Assembly (NCBI GenBank): GCA_036274695.1
Contig: DASUFF010000003.1
Span: 1 to 63,025 of the forward strand
Length of the DNA stretch: 63,025 nt
DNA from: DASUFF01 sp036274695
GTDB lineage: Bacteria > UBA10199 > JACPAL01 > GCA-016699445
Direction of reading: 5' to 3'
Position numbers and translations under genes: made by a program. Below the pieces are notes generated by a model, which did no database searches, was not told where the DNA came from, and was given only the letters and a program-made list of their open reading frames with translations. Every line of letters begins with the position of its first letter. The first letter of the stretch is position 1. Below are positions 51,926 to 60,088 of this stretch, one piece after another.

Positions 51926-53644
51926 ATGAAACTCAGAGTCATCCAGCACCTAGCCTTCGTCCTGACGGCCGGGATGTTCCTGGCCCAGGCCGGAGGTTCC
52001 GGCTGCAGCACGACGGGGACGGCCGCCGTCCTGACGGCCGACCCGAACGCCGTCGTCGCCGACTACGGCGACGCCCCGGACGGATTGCCCAGCAAGTACC
52101 CGAGCGGGATCACCGCCCACTTCCCGACGCAGTTCGTGAGCGACGGCGCTCGCCATCTCGACACCTCGGATTCGGCCTTCGGCATGCTCAAGGCCGACGG
52201 GACCTTGTCGGTGTCCGCGGAAAAGGACGCGACCGACCCCGCCGATCCCGACGGCATCCAGAACATCGACGAGCCGGGGACCGAGAGCGACCGCGACGCC
52301 TTGGACGACGGCTTGGCGACTCCGGTGCTGGCCGCGGGCGGCGCGAATAAGATCAGCTTCGTGGCGTCCGTCGCAGCGGCGGCGCCTAAGGCTACCCGCT
52401 ACGTGAATATGGTGGCCGACTGGGATCAGAACGGCGCCTGGGCCAACAGCGGCGGTGCCGACGAATGGATCGTCCAAAACATGGCGGTCGATGTCGATCC
52501 CGGGATGTCGAAGCTCTTGACCACCCCCGAATTCCTGGCGGGAGCGACGACGGACAACGTTTGGCTTCGGATGACCCTCTCCGACGCGCCGATCGATCCC
52601 GCCGCTTTCACGACGGGCTGGGACGGAACGGGCGAGTTCGCCAAGGGCGAGACGGAAGACTATCTCCTGAAGGATCACGTCGCGATCGATCTGAAGCATA
52701 TCATCGGGGGCGGCGGTCCGGGCGGCGGCGGACCCGGTGGGGGAGGCCCTGGCGGAGGAGGTCCCGGCGGCGGCGGGCCCGGCGGTGGCGGCCCGGGCGG
52801 CGGTGGGCCCGGCGGAGGCGGAACGGGCGCCGGTGAATGCGAGTTCTGGCGGACGCAGCAGGCCACGATCTGCAAGGGAAGCTCGCGGACCTTCCTGGCG
52901 ACGGTGGGCGGTTTCGCCCCGGACAGCGTGACGGCGTCTTCCAGCGATCCGTCGGTGGCGGGCGTTTCGGTCAACGAAGCCAACGTCACCGTGACCGGCG
53001 CGGACGAAGGGACGGCGACGATCGACGTGACGGTGGAAGCCGACGGTTGCACCTACCACGTGACGATTTTGGTCACGATCAAGAAATGCGGGCCTCCGCC
53101 CAAGATCGACTGCTGCTCGCCCGCGGAGATCGCCAAGGACCCGTCGCGTTGCAACAACTGCCACGTGGTGGGAACGAAGTTCTACGACAACGAGACCCCG
53201 GCCGGCGGCGGCGATACGGTGAACGGGGGGATCGAGGAGACCGGATCTTCCGGGAACACGGACGCGAACAATCCCACCAAGACCTACGTGGTGGGCGTGG
53301 GCAATACGGTGAAGATCGTCACGATCTTCTACCAGTGCGATCCTTGCGATCACGAGTACGGCATCATGGACGGCGACTACGACTGCGACCAGATTCCGGA
53401 TGAAGAGGACTGGTTCCCGTACGAGACCTACGACGTCGCCTTCCCGCACGACTTCGAGGAGCAGGTCTATGTGGACAGCTTCTTCGACGTCTTCTTCGAT
53501 TCGAACAACGACCACGAAATCTTCGACCAAACCTACTTCACGGGCGTTCCGCAGGAGGAGACGGTCGAGGAGGAGACGCCTCCGGCGAATCCGTACGAGA
53601 ACCCGTACCAACCGTACGATCCGTACATGTACGAGAAATATTGA
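51926..53644 (+). CDS. Large acidic GEVED-domain lipoprotein with Gly-Pro repeat linker
   Basis: This 572-aa protein has a lipobox ('AQAGGSGC', Cys27) and a strong AAGGAGG ribosome site. Residues ~45-255 form a GEVED-type domain ('DYGDAPDGLPSKYPSG', 'GARHLDTSDSAFGML', 'DPDGIQN', 'GETEDYLL'). Then come eight GGGGP/T units (261-300), a BIG2-like sandwich ('SDPSVAGVSVNEANVTVTGA'), a cysteine-rich segment ('IDCCSPAEIAKDPSRCNNC') and a very acidic, Tyr/Pro-rich tail ('NPYENPYQPYDPYMYEKY'). It is probably surface-exposed, such as an adhesin or matrix protein. Expression should depend on sigma-54 and the facing activator. Confidence 0.8.
   Translation: MKLRVIQHLAFVLTAGMFLAQAGGSGCSTTGTAAVLTADPNAVVADYGDAPDGLPSKYPSGITAHFPTQFVSDGARHLDTSDSAFGMLKADGTLSVSAEKDATDPADPDGIQNIDEPGTESDRDALDDGLATPVLAAGGANKISFVASVAAAAPKATRYVNMVADWDQNGAWANSGGADEWIVQNMAVDVDPGMSKLLTTPEFLAGATTDNVWLRMTLSDAPIDPAAFTTGWDGTGEFAKGETEDYLLKDHVAIDLKHIIGGGGPGGGGPGGGGPGGGGPGGGGPGGGGPGGGGPGGGGTGAGECEFWRTQQATICKGSSRTFLATVGGFAPDSVTASSSDPSVAGVSVNEANVTVTGADEGTATIDVTVEADGCTYHVTILVTIKKCGPPPKIDCCSPAEIAKDPSRCNNCHVVGTKFYDNETPAGGGDTVNGGIEETGSSGNTDANNPTKTYVVGVGNTVKIVTIFYQCDPCDHEYGIMDGDYDCDQIPDEEDWFPYETYDVAFPHDFEEQVYVDSFFDVFFDSNNDHEIFDQTYFTGVPQEETVEEETPPANPYENPYQPYDPYMYEKY
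52706..52825 (+). repeat. In-frame 15-bp tandem repeat coding (GGGGP)n
   Basis: Eight units of about 15 bases (consensus GGCGGCGGYCCSGGY) encode seven GGGGP and a final GGGGT. Third positions vary between copies, so selection on the protein rather than very recent slippage has kept it; unit number could still vary between strains. Confidence 0.85.
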
Positions 53645-53659
53645 GAGGAGCAGGGGAAC

Positions 53660-53690
53660 GGCCCCGCCCGGAAATGGGCGGGGCCTTTTC
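53660..53690 (+). terminator. Rho-independent terminator after the GEVED lipoprotein gene
   Basis: GGCCCCGCCC (53660-53669) pairs perfectly with GGGCGGGGCC (53676-53685) around a 6-base loop, followed by TTTTC. It lies 16 bases after the stop codon and before the next lipoprotein gene, which may be partly insulated from the sigma-54 promoter. Confidence 0.88.
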
Positions 53691-53715
53691 TCATTTTTTG
53701 TGATAAGAGGGGTTT

Positions 53716-54144
53716 ATGAAAAAAATACTTCGCGCCTTGTTTCTTCTCGCTTCGGGTTTTCTGTTCTTGATACCGGCCTTTTCCTCGGTCGGCGGCTGCG
53801 GCAGCGGGGTGAACGCCCCCCCGGCCTCCATCCCGGCGCCGGTCTCCTCGCTCATCACCGTCTCGCCGCCGAATCAAGACGGCATCGTTCTCGTCTCCGG
53901 CGCCCCCGGCGCCGTGCTTCCCAACGCCAGCGTGATCGCCGCGAACCTGACCCAGGGCGGATTCGTCCAAAGGCTGGAAGAACTCTTCCTGCGGAGCGCG
54001 CACGCCCAGGTACAGGCCGCGGTGACGGCCGACGATCAGGGCGCCTTCGATTTGGAACTGGAAGCGTCCGAGGGCGACGAAATCGGCATCCGGCAGATCG
54101 TCGACAGCGAGCCGAGCGACGTGACGATCGTGAATGTGCCGTAA
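53716..54144 (+). CDS. Small lipoprotein, unknown function
   Basis: This 142-aa protein has a signal sequence and lipobox ('FSSVGGC', Cys28) and a short Ig-like/carboxypeptidase-regulatory-like domain ('ITVSPPNQDGIVLVSGAPGA', 'VTADDQGAFDLELEASEGDE'). GAGGGG precedes the ATG. It follows the terminator of the GEVED gene by 26 bases. The domain style ('VSGAPGAVLPNASVIAANL') recalls surface-anchored adhesive modules. Confidence 0.65.
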   Translation: MKKILRALFLLASGFLFLIPAFSSVGGCGSGVNAPPASIPAPVSSLITVSPPNQDGIVLVSGAPGAVLPNASVIAANLTQGGFVQRLEELFLRSAHAQVQAAVTADDQGAFDLELEASEGDEIGIRQIVDSEPSDVTIVNVP

Positions 54145-55140
54145 TTACAGCGACGATTTCAGATAACCGTTCGCCAAATACCATTCATACGTCTGCCGGA
54201 TCGTGTCGCGGAACGGGCTGATCGCGTAGCCCAATTCCCGCACGGCCTTCTCCGAGGAATAAAAGACGGTCTTGAGGGTGATGCGCGCGGATTCCGGCGT
54301 GAGGGCCGGTTCCTTGTGCGTGACGCGGGATACCAAGTCCCATCCGAGGGAGAAGAGCTGAAACGCAGCGCCGGGCACGCGGATTTTCGGCGGGGGGCGG
54401 CCGACCACCTCGCAGATGATCGTGAAGAGGTCCTTCCACGAGTAATTATCGCCGCCCAAGATGTACAATTCGCCCGTCTTTCCCTTTTCGAAGGCCAGCA
54501 CGTGGCCTTGGGCGACGTCCTCCACGCTACAGGTGCACCCGCCGCCCCGCGGATAGACCGCGATCTTTCCGCGCGCGGCCTGAAAGATCATCGCGCCGGC
54601 GTTCAGGTTCAAATCGCCGGGCCCGAAGACGATGGAAGGATTGACGATGACGGCGTCCAATCCCTTTTCGACCCCTCGGCGGACCTCCTCCTGCGCGAGG
54701 AACTTGGTGTTGTTGTAGTTCAGCCGGTAGGGCCACCAGTTGTAGGGGATGGTCTCGTCGCCGACCTGTCCGTCGGGCGCGTAGCCGATGGCGGCGATGG
54801 TGCTGGTGTGCACGAGCCGTTTGACCTTGTGAGCGAGCGAGGCCTCGACGACGTTGCGCGTCCCGTCGACGTTGATCCGTTTCTGGATCTCGTGCGTTCC
54901 GCGCCAGAACGACACGTGGCCCGCCACGTGGAAGACGCCCTCGCAGCCCTCCGCCGCCTGGAAGACGGAAGTACGGTCGGTGACGTCGCCGATCGCCGTT
55001 TCGACGCTCAGCCCCTCCAGCATTTTCGTCGACGAGGCGGAACGGCGGAGGACGCGGACCTCGTGGCCCTTTTGGAGGAGTTTGCGGACGACGTGGGAGC
55101 CTACGAATCCCGTGGCGCCGGTGACGAGTATCTTCATCAA
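54145..55140 (-). CDS. NAD-dependent epimerase/dihydroflavonol-reductase-like SDR
   Basis: This 331-aa extended SDR has 'VTGATGFVGSHVVRKLLQKG', 'HVAGHVSFW', 'TSTIAAIG' and a catalytic region 'NYNNTKFLAQEE' (the Y-x-x-x-K position reads Y-N-N-T-K), then 'NPSIVFGPGDLNLNAG'. It resembles 3-beta-hydroxysteroid dehydrogenase/dihydroflavonol reductase relatives used in hopanoid, sterol or aldehyde metabolism. Start ATG 55140 or 55137. Its 3' end touches the lipoprotein gene. Confidence 0.85.
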   Translation of the reverse strand: MMKILVTGATGFVGSHVVRKLLQKGHEVRVLRRSASSTKMLEGLSVETAIGDVTDRTSVFQAAEGCEGVFHVAGHVSFWRGTHEIQKRINVDGTRNVVEASLAHKVKRLVHTSTIAAIGYAPDGQVGDETIPYNWWPYRLNYNNTKFLAQEEVRRGVEKGLDAVIVNPSIVFGPGDLNLNAGAMIFQAARGKIAVYPRGGGCTCSVEDVAQGHVLAFEKGKTGELYILGGDNYSWKDLFTIICEVVGRPPPKIRVPGAAFQLFSLGWDLVSRVTHKEPALTPESARITLKTVFYSSEKAVRELGYAISPFRDTIRQTYEWYLANGYLKSSL

Positions 55141-55180
55141 GGACGATCATCGACCACAAAGGGCCGTGGCGGGCAAGAAC

Positions 55181-56923
55181 TTATGCGTTCGCGGCGCGCC
55201 GCTCGGAGGCGGGCGAGGCGGAAGGGAGCTGCTTGACGTTGGATCTGCGATGCAGGCGGTTGCCGTTGTCCTCGGCCTTCATCTGTTTCATGAGGTCCTG
55301 GGCCTGAAAGTTGAGAGGGTTGTTCTCGATGGCGGCGTAGAGGTCCCCGATGGCGCCCTCGATAAAGTACTCGGGGATGATCAGCGGACCGTCCTTGACG
55401 ACGGTTCCGTCGGCATTTTTCGCCGGGAGGAAGGATTGGTCGCCGCGCTTCCAATCGGCCAGGACCTTTTTCGCCACCGACGTGATGAGGCGCGGAAGGA
55501 GGGACGGAAAACGTTCGCGCAACTCCTCTTCGATGGACTTCAAGATATGCGGGTAGAGCGCCCACATCGCGACCTCGGCCTCGGGAAGTTTATACACGCG
55601 CGCGAAACTGCGGTGCAGGTCCTGGACGGTCATCGTCCTTTCCAGGGGAGGCATGGCGGCCTGGATGCGGTCCAAAAGATTCAGGCTCGCGTAGGGATTG
55701 GCCATGTCGTTGGCGGGATGGGACATGAGCTCCACGACCCGGTCCCGGACGTCCTTGGGGATGCGGATACCCAGCTTATCCTCCCATTCATCGAGGATCT
55801 CGTCGACAACGGCGAGCAGGCGGCCGCCGGAGAAGACGGTCATGTCGTAGCGCTCGAAACGCCGGCGGCGCGACGGGATGGGCTGGATCAGCTCGTCGTA
55901 CTTGTAGATGGGCGTCATGGCGATGCCCCACAGGCCTTTCAGGTCTTTCATTTGTCCGTCCGTCCAGCCGTCGATCAGGTGGATCAACCGCGCCGCGGAG
56001 GCATGGCCGTTGGGGCCGTACAGGAAATGGGCGTCGTCGATGATGACCAGGCACTTGCCGCCCGACTTGGTGCAACGTTCCGCCTTCTGCATCAGGTAGT
56101 GGAACATCGGCTCCGCGTCCGAGTGCGTGAGCTGGCCCAAGTTCAGGCGGAAGCAGAGGAGGTTCTCCGGATCGATGTCGGAAAACAGCCGGTCCTTGGC
56201 GTTGTACCCGGGCGCCGTGTAATGCACCCCGGAACGGTCGTGATAGAGGGCGTGCACCAGGCCTTCCACCATGCGGCTTTTTCCCGCGCCCGAGGGGGCG
56301 ACGACGGTGCTGATGACGGGCAGCTGCCGCTTTCTTAGGTTCATGAGGTCGACGATGTCGGCCTCGCGGCAGCGCGCGGGGCGGAGCAGGCCGTTTTTGG
56401 CGACTTTGCCCAAGTCGGTTAAGAACTCGGTGCTCCAGTCGTCCCGGTCGCCGGCCGATTTTTCCAAACGCTTCTCCATCCGGCGGATGTCTTCTTCCAG
56501 GGTCAACCCTAAGGCTCGGGAGGCCGCGTAGGCCTGGTATCGCCGCAGTTTCAGATGTTGCCACGTCAGGATGACGGTGGAGATGGCCCCGAGCGCCGCC
56601 AGGATGGAGGTCAAGACCAGCAGGGAATTGTCGTGCGACGACGCCGGAGCGCTGATGGTCGGGCTGGCGACGCCGGGATTGACGCCGGCGTTGACCAGGA
56701 CCGTGTGAGGGTTGCTTCCGACCAGACGCGCCGGGGCCGAAACGACCGACGGAGGCGGCGGCAGGCCGGAGACGGGCACCGCCGTTCCGGTCGTCACCAT
56801 CGATGACTCATCGGTCGGCCGCGAGGCGTTGGAGCAGCCCGTCATCAACGGGGCCCCGAAACTTAAGGCCGATGCCAAGGTCAGCGCTTGAAGGGGTCTG
56901 GTGAAGAGGGAGTTCATGACCAT
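55181..56923 (-). CDS. AAA+ ATPase with lipobox-like N-terminus and one membrane span
   Basis: This 580-aa protein (ATG 56923 or 56917) starts with a signal sequence and lipobox-like 'APLMTGC' (Cys30), a Ser/Pro-rich stretch, then a membrane helix ('LLVLTSILAALGAISTVIL', ~97-115). The ATPase domain has Walker A 'VAPSGAGKSR' (Lys215) and Walker B 'CLVIIDDAHFLYG', with 'GIAMTPIYKYDELI' as the sensor region and a winged-helix-like C-terminal part. It looks like a ClpB/RarA-distant P-loop ATPase held at the inner membrane. A lipobox before a second membrane helix and a cytoplasmic ATPase is unusual. Function unknown. Confidence 0.7.
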   Translation of the reverse strand: MVMNSLFTRPLQALTLASALSFGAPLMTGCSNASRPTDESSMVTTGTAVPVSGLPPPPSVVSAPARLVGSNPHTVLVNAGVNPGVASPTISAPASSHDNSLLVLTSILAALGAISTVILTWQHLKLRRYQAYAASRALGLTLEEDIRRMEKRLEKSAGDRDDWSTEFLTDLGKVAKNGLLRPARCREADIVDLMNLRKRQLPVISTVVAPSGAGKSRMVEGLVHALYHDRSGVHYTAPGYNAKDRLFSDIDPENLLCFRLNLGQLTHSDAEPMFHYLMQKAERCTKSGGKCLVIIDDAHFLYGPNGHASAARLIHLIDGWTDGQMKDLKGLWGIAMTPIYKYDELIQPIPSRRRRFERYDMTVFSGGRLLAVVDEILDEWEDKLGIRIPKDVRDRVVELMSHPANDMANPYASLNLLDRIQAAMPPLERTMTVQDLHRSFARVYKLPEAEVAMWALYPHILKSIEEELRERFPSLLPRLITSVAKKVLADWKRGDQSFLPAKNADGTVVKDGPLIIPEYFIEGAIGDLYAAIENNPLNFQAQDLMKQMKAEDNGNRLHRRSNVKQLPSASPASERRAANA

Positions 56924-57086
56924 ATATCGTCTTGCCCGTCCTCCGGATGGCCGCAGGTATTGTCCAAGGATGTGACAATGCGATGACCGCTTCGCAAAGA
57001 CATGAAGACATTCCGAGGGGTTATGGTGGCTTGACACTCGGCGACGCGGAGCCCTATAAATAAAGGGTAGGACCCAAGGAGATGCC

Positions 57087-57470
57087 ATGGAACACGCTTC
57101 GGAAGCCCCTTCCCACACCCCTCCGCCTCCGGCCGCCGGCGGGCCTTTGATGAATCTGACCGAGCGCGCCATCGAAAAGGTGAGGGCCTTCGCCACCACC
57201 AACAAGGACGCCGAGGGCAAGTATCTGCGGGTGTACGTGCAGGGCGGCGGCTGCTCCGGATTTCAATACGGCTTCACCTTCGACGAGCAGCGGGACGACG
57301 ACCAGGTCTCCGAGATCAACGGCGTGAAGGTGGTGCTCGATCCCGTCAGCCTTCCCTATCTCAAGGGGTCGACCGTCGACTGGGTGGAAGATTTTCGCGG
57401 CTCCGGCTTCGTGGTGCAGAATCCCAACGCATCCGGATCCTGCGGGTGCGGGCATTCGTTCTCCGTCTAA
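57087..57470 (+). CDS. erpA: A-type iron-sulfur carrier (IscA/ErpA/HesB family)
   Basis: This 127-aa protein carries the three cluster-binding cysteines, Cys56 in 'GGGCSGFQYGF' and Cys119/Cys121 in 'SGSCGCGHSF', with 'LTERAIEKVR' at the domain start. An extra ~22-residue Pro/Ala-rich N-terminus precedes the domain. AAGGAG lies upstream of the ATG. ErpA is the closest named type, inferred from the general pattern rather than operon context (no isc/suf genes here). Confidence 0.88.
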   Translation: MEHASEAPSHTPPPPAAGGPLMNLTERAIEKVRAFATTNKDAEGKYLRVYVQGGGCSGFQYGFTFDEQRDDDQVSEINGVKVVLDPVSLPYLKGSTVDWVEDFRGSGFVVQNPNASGSCGCGHSFSV

Positions 57471-57494
57471 TTCATTTTTTTGATGGATTTTTTG

Positions 57495-57522
57495 GTAGGG
57501 GCGATTCATGAATCGCCCCTAC
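57495..57522. repeat. 28-bp perfect palindromic repeat (GTAGGG family), copy 2
   Basis: The 14-base half starting GTAGGGGCGATTCA is mirrored exactly. It shares its ends (GTAGGG…CCCTAC) and location (just past a gene end) with the element at 9155-9183, while the centre differs. It sits between the iron-sulfur carrier gene and the tRNA. Confidence 0.8.
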
Positions 57523-57537
57523 GTATTTTATAGCCCC

Positions 57538-57610
<73 letters not shown>

Positions 57611-57611
57611 C

Positions 57612-57650
57612 AAAATAAAAAAGGCGCCTTCCCGGCGTCTTTTTTATTTT
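57612..57650. terminator. Bidirectional rho-independent terminator after the tRNA
   Basis: A 17-base arm (AAAATAAAAAAGGCGCC, 57612-57628) pairs with 57634-57650 with one G-T pair and a 5-base loop. Runs of A and T at both ends let it work on either strand. It starts two bases after the tRNA. Confidence 0.88.
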
Positions 57651-57667
57651 GATGCCGCATCGGGGAA

Positions 57668-57744
57668 CGAACCACACCGCGGAGCGGTGAGGTTCGACGA
57701 GCCTGGCAAGAATTGCCAGGCCGTGCCGAATCCAAGGATTCGGC
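57668..57744. repeat. Three tandem hairpins
   Basis: Three strong stem-loops follow each other: 57668-57696 (CGAACC-A-CACCGC / GCGGTG-A-GGTTCG, loop GGA), 57701-57721 (GCCTGGCAA/TTGCCAGGC, loop GAA) and 57725-57744 (GCCGAATCC/GGATTCGGC, loop AA). They lie between the tRNA terminator and the end of the minus-strand lipoprotein gene. No T-run follows, so they are not simple terminators. The arrangement suggests a structured RNA or a mobile palindromic cassette. Confidence 0.65.
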
Positions 57745-57758
57745 GCCCTCGACCGCGA

Positions 57759-58478
57759 TCACTCACGGCGAATCCAACACCCCACTCGTATCGAGAATAT
57801 TCGAAGCCGTATTAAAGACCGGCTTAGGAACCGTCGTCGTCGGCGAGAGACACGCCGGATAATTAATAATTGAAGAAAGGCCTGGGCCTGGTTGGTCGAG
57901 GTGATCCCGTCGGATACCCGTTCCCAGACCGCCGCCGTGTGGGTGGTCACCGTATTTGAGGACAGGGCCGTCAGATCAAGGCAGGACCGGGTCGGACCGA
58001 TCGGCGGGGGAACATTCGGGTTCGGGGGAAAGAGGAAGGTGTCGTACGGCGCTTGCATTCCGTATTGGAACGCCAGGGTGCCGCCCACGAACTGACTGCG
58101 TATGCCCCAGTCCTCGATGGAGCCGGACGCCGAATACTGGAACCCCACGGCCTCGCCCAAGTTCTCCGCATGAGCGAGCGTGGCGTCCGTCACGATCGCC
58201 GGAATTCCCTCGGCGACGGCCTCGTCCGCGAGCGTTTCGTCCCGCAAGGCGGCCGGCGCGTGGTTGTCCGCGTCGACGACGACGAAATCGAAGTCGGCCA
58301 AATTTTGAGTGCCGTCGTAAGAAGTGAGATCCGCCCAGCGGGAGATTTCCACGATCACCGGATTTTGAACGTCTTCGAGCAGGAGGCCTTGGAAGTCTTT
58401 CGGCCCCGAAGAATCGCAGCCCCCCAGCCCCACGGAGAGGGCGGCAACGACCGCGCCGGCGAAGAGGTGGGCACGCAT
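57759..58478 (-). CDS. Lipoprotein, unknown; C-terminus probably frameshifted
   Basis: This 239-aa product has a lipobox ('LSVGLGGC', Cys21) and an acidic, unremarkable middle resembling class I glutamine-amidotransferase-like beta/alpha folds ('FDFVVVDADNHAP'). After 'STNQAQAFLQ' the frame turns abruptly basic ('RRVSRRRRRFLSRSLIRLRI'), unlike the rest. The alternative frame over the same bases gives a natural ending ('NYPACLSPTTTVPKPVF…VLDSP') with a stop at 57763. A one-base indel near 57865-57880 is the likely cause. Confidence 0.6.
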   Translation of the reverse strand: MRAHLFAGAVVAALSVGLGGCDSSGPKDFQGLLLEDVQNPVIVEISRWADLTSYDGTQNLADFDFVVVDADNHAPAALRDETLADEAVAEGIPAIVTDATLAHAENLGEAVGFQYSASGSIEDWGIRSQFVGGTLAFQYGMQAPYDTFLFPPNPNVPPPIGPTRSCLDLTALSSNTVTTHTAAVWERVSDGITSTNQAQAFLQLLIIRRVSRRRRRFLSRSLIRLRIFSIRVGCWIRRE

Positions 58479-58531
58479 GGGGCGACTTTATCCCCTTTGA
58501 TCCGGATTGGCCACACGACTTTCGCCAAACT

Positions 58532-59056
58532 CTAAGGTTGAAACCCGATCTTACGGTTTTTTTTGGAATCAGGTTTCATCAGCTGGCGAATGGCCTCGAA
58601 GAGAGTTTGAATATGTCCGTCGTGATCACGAACGTGTTTCTCTAACTCATCCAGTTTACGGGCTAGATCCTTGTGAGTTCCCAGTAACTCTCGCAACCGG
58701 ACAAAGGCCCTCATCACAAAAATACTGACCTCAACAGCGCGTTGTGAATTGAGCACATTGGCAAGCATGAGGGCGCCATGTTCGGAAAAAGCGAGTGGCA
58801 ACTCTCTAGAATACTTTATGTTTTTGAGGTGGCCGCAAAATGAGGCCACCTCGTCTCGTTCTGCGACGGTTAGCTGAAACATGAAGTCTTCAGGAAATCG
58901 ATTGCGGTTTCTACGGACCTGCTCGTGAAGGCGTTTTGAGGTTACCCCATAGAGTGCTGCGAGATCCGGTGCGAGCAGGACCCGCTGTCCCCGGATTAAG
59001 AGAATCCTGTTTTCGACAATTTGTTCTGACGGAATGATTTCATTTGTTTCCGACAT
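58532..59056 (-). CDS. ORF6N (KilA-N-type) DNA-binding domain protein
   Basis: This 174-aa protein has the ORF6N domain: 'RILLIRGQRVLLAPDLAALY', 'GVTSKRLHEQVRRNRNRFPE', 'DFMFQLT', 'FSEHGALMLANVLNSQRAVE', 'VSIFVMRAFVRLRELL', then a coiled coil. Such proteins are frequent on phages and mobile elements. The chosen ATG is at 59056; longer readings to 59221 lack support. Base composition is more A/T-rich than the core genes, and a fragment of a second ORF6N gene lies at the window end. Confidence 0.85.
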   Translation of the reverse strand: MSETNEIIPSEQIVENRILLIRGQRVLLAPDLAALYGVTSKRLHEQVRRNRNRFPEDFMFQLTVAERDEVASFCGHLKNIKYSRELPLAFSEHGALMLANVLNSQRAVEVSIFVMRAFVRLRELLGTHKDLARKLDELEKHVRDHDGHIQTLFEAIRQLMKPDSKKNRKIGFQP

Positions 59057-59192
59057 AGCGCCACCTTTCGCGAATGGAGAAAGCAAAACGCGGGCCAAGG
59101 TGGACGGCATAGAATCATTGGGGCTTGCCGGTGATTGTGGCTCTGAGAGATTAGAAAATCGGACGATGGAGTTTGATTTTCGGACAGTCCCC

Positions 59193-59605
59193 CTAAATAA
59201 GATCCACTTCCCTCGGCACATCCAAAAACGCCTCGACGATTCCGTCTCTTAAGGGATTTCCCTCAAAGACCTTGTCGACCCGGCGGAGGAAGACGTTGAG
59301 GAAGCGCGTTCCGAGGTCGGATTTCGCCGGACTCGGGAGGTAGCTGTGGACTCCCAAGGAAAGGGAGTAGAAGGGACGCGAGGAGAACAGCGCCGCGTCG
59401 GGATCCGGACCGCTCAAGATCACGTCCCGCACGGGCTTCAGGAAGCGGCGGCGTTTCAGAGAGGGCGGCAATTCCATCGTGCAATCGTAGAGTCCCGCCA
59501 AGCTCCGGATCAGCTCCGGAGCGAACCGTCCCAGCCGGCGGATGTGATAGCCGTCATGGCAGGCATTGGCGTAGGGCGGGAGAAATTCATGGGATGAGAC
59601 TAAAA
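59193..59605 (-). pseudogene. 5'-truncated unidentified gene
   Basis: A frame with normal coding character continues upstream of any start codon to at least 59605: 'SSHEFLPPYANACHDGYHI', 'RRLGRFAPELIRSLAGLYDC', 'TMELPPSLKRRRFLKPVRDV', then '…DVPREVDLI' and stop. Its GC-rich style changes sharply at about 59605, where the A/T-rich DUF6788 module begins, so that module seems to have replaced its 5' end. Family not recognised. Confidence 0.5.
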
Positions 59606-59765
59606 GAGGGCGGTGAACCGTAATTCCAGCAGCTTTCTCACTCTCTTTTGCTCTTTTACTGTTAATCCTTCAAATGACTCCTTCAAGGCTTTTTGATCGC
59701 CTCTTCCCAGGATCATTTCAATAATGTGATAGGCTGAATCCAAATCCTTGCTAGGACGAGCTCAT
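59600..59765 (-). pseudogene. Small gene overlapping the DUF6788-like gene, disrupted by a 1-base insertion
   Basis: The ATG at 59765-59763 overlaps the upstream stop as ATGA but meets TAG four codons later (ATG AGC TCG TCC TAG). Removing one T gives a clean 53-aa reading: 'MSSSKDLDSAYHIIEMILGR', 'GDQKALKESFEGLTVKEQKR', ending '…LLELRFTALF' at TAG 59600-59602. A TTG start in the second frame would still give ~47 aa. Its small size and overlap suggest the second half of a two-gene module. Confidence 0.5.
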
Positions 59766-60076
59766 TTTGCTTTTCCACGGAGGGCCCTCTTAAGGATGGT
59801 GATCTGATCAAGAACGCTTTTGAGCTTCGCCTTGACCCTCTTCTTCTCTTCGGCACTGGACCGGTAACCTTTAATGGCCTCCTCATCCACCGGTCCCAAA
59901 TAATGCTGCCTCACTTTGCCTTCCTTTCGATGGGTCAGGTAGCCGTATCGCTTGCTTCGCACTTGCCGGACCACGAAGCTGCCCACGGGGAACGAACGCA
60001 GTTGTTCCTTATATTTCTTCTCAAGCCGTAGCGCCGTGGCCAGCTCTTCTTTGAGTGTGGATATGAGGACGCTCAT
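59762..60076 (-). CDS. DUF6788-like small protein
   Basis: This 104-aa protein has a helical N-terminus, a central beta segment 'FPVGSFVVRQVRSKRYGYLT' and 'GKVRQHYLGPVDEEAIKGYR', and a basic helical end. The 'G(S)…K(R)Y-Y-L…G-V--KYLG' pattern is that of DUF6788/small DNA-associated proteins found on mobile elements, often near nucleotidyltransferase-type toxin-antitoxin genes. It is A/T-rich compared with its surroundings. Its promoter region carries four TTACACTAC-type boxes. Confidence 0.6.
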   Translation of the reverse strand: MSVLISTLKEELATALRLEKKYKEQLRSFPVGSFVVRQVRSKRYGYLTHRKEGKVRQHYLGPVDEEAIKGYRSSAEEKKRVKAKLKSVLDQITILKRALRGKAK

Positions 60077-60088
60077 AATTGTGTGTAG

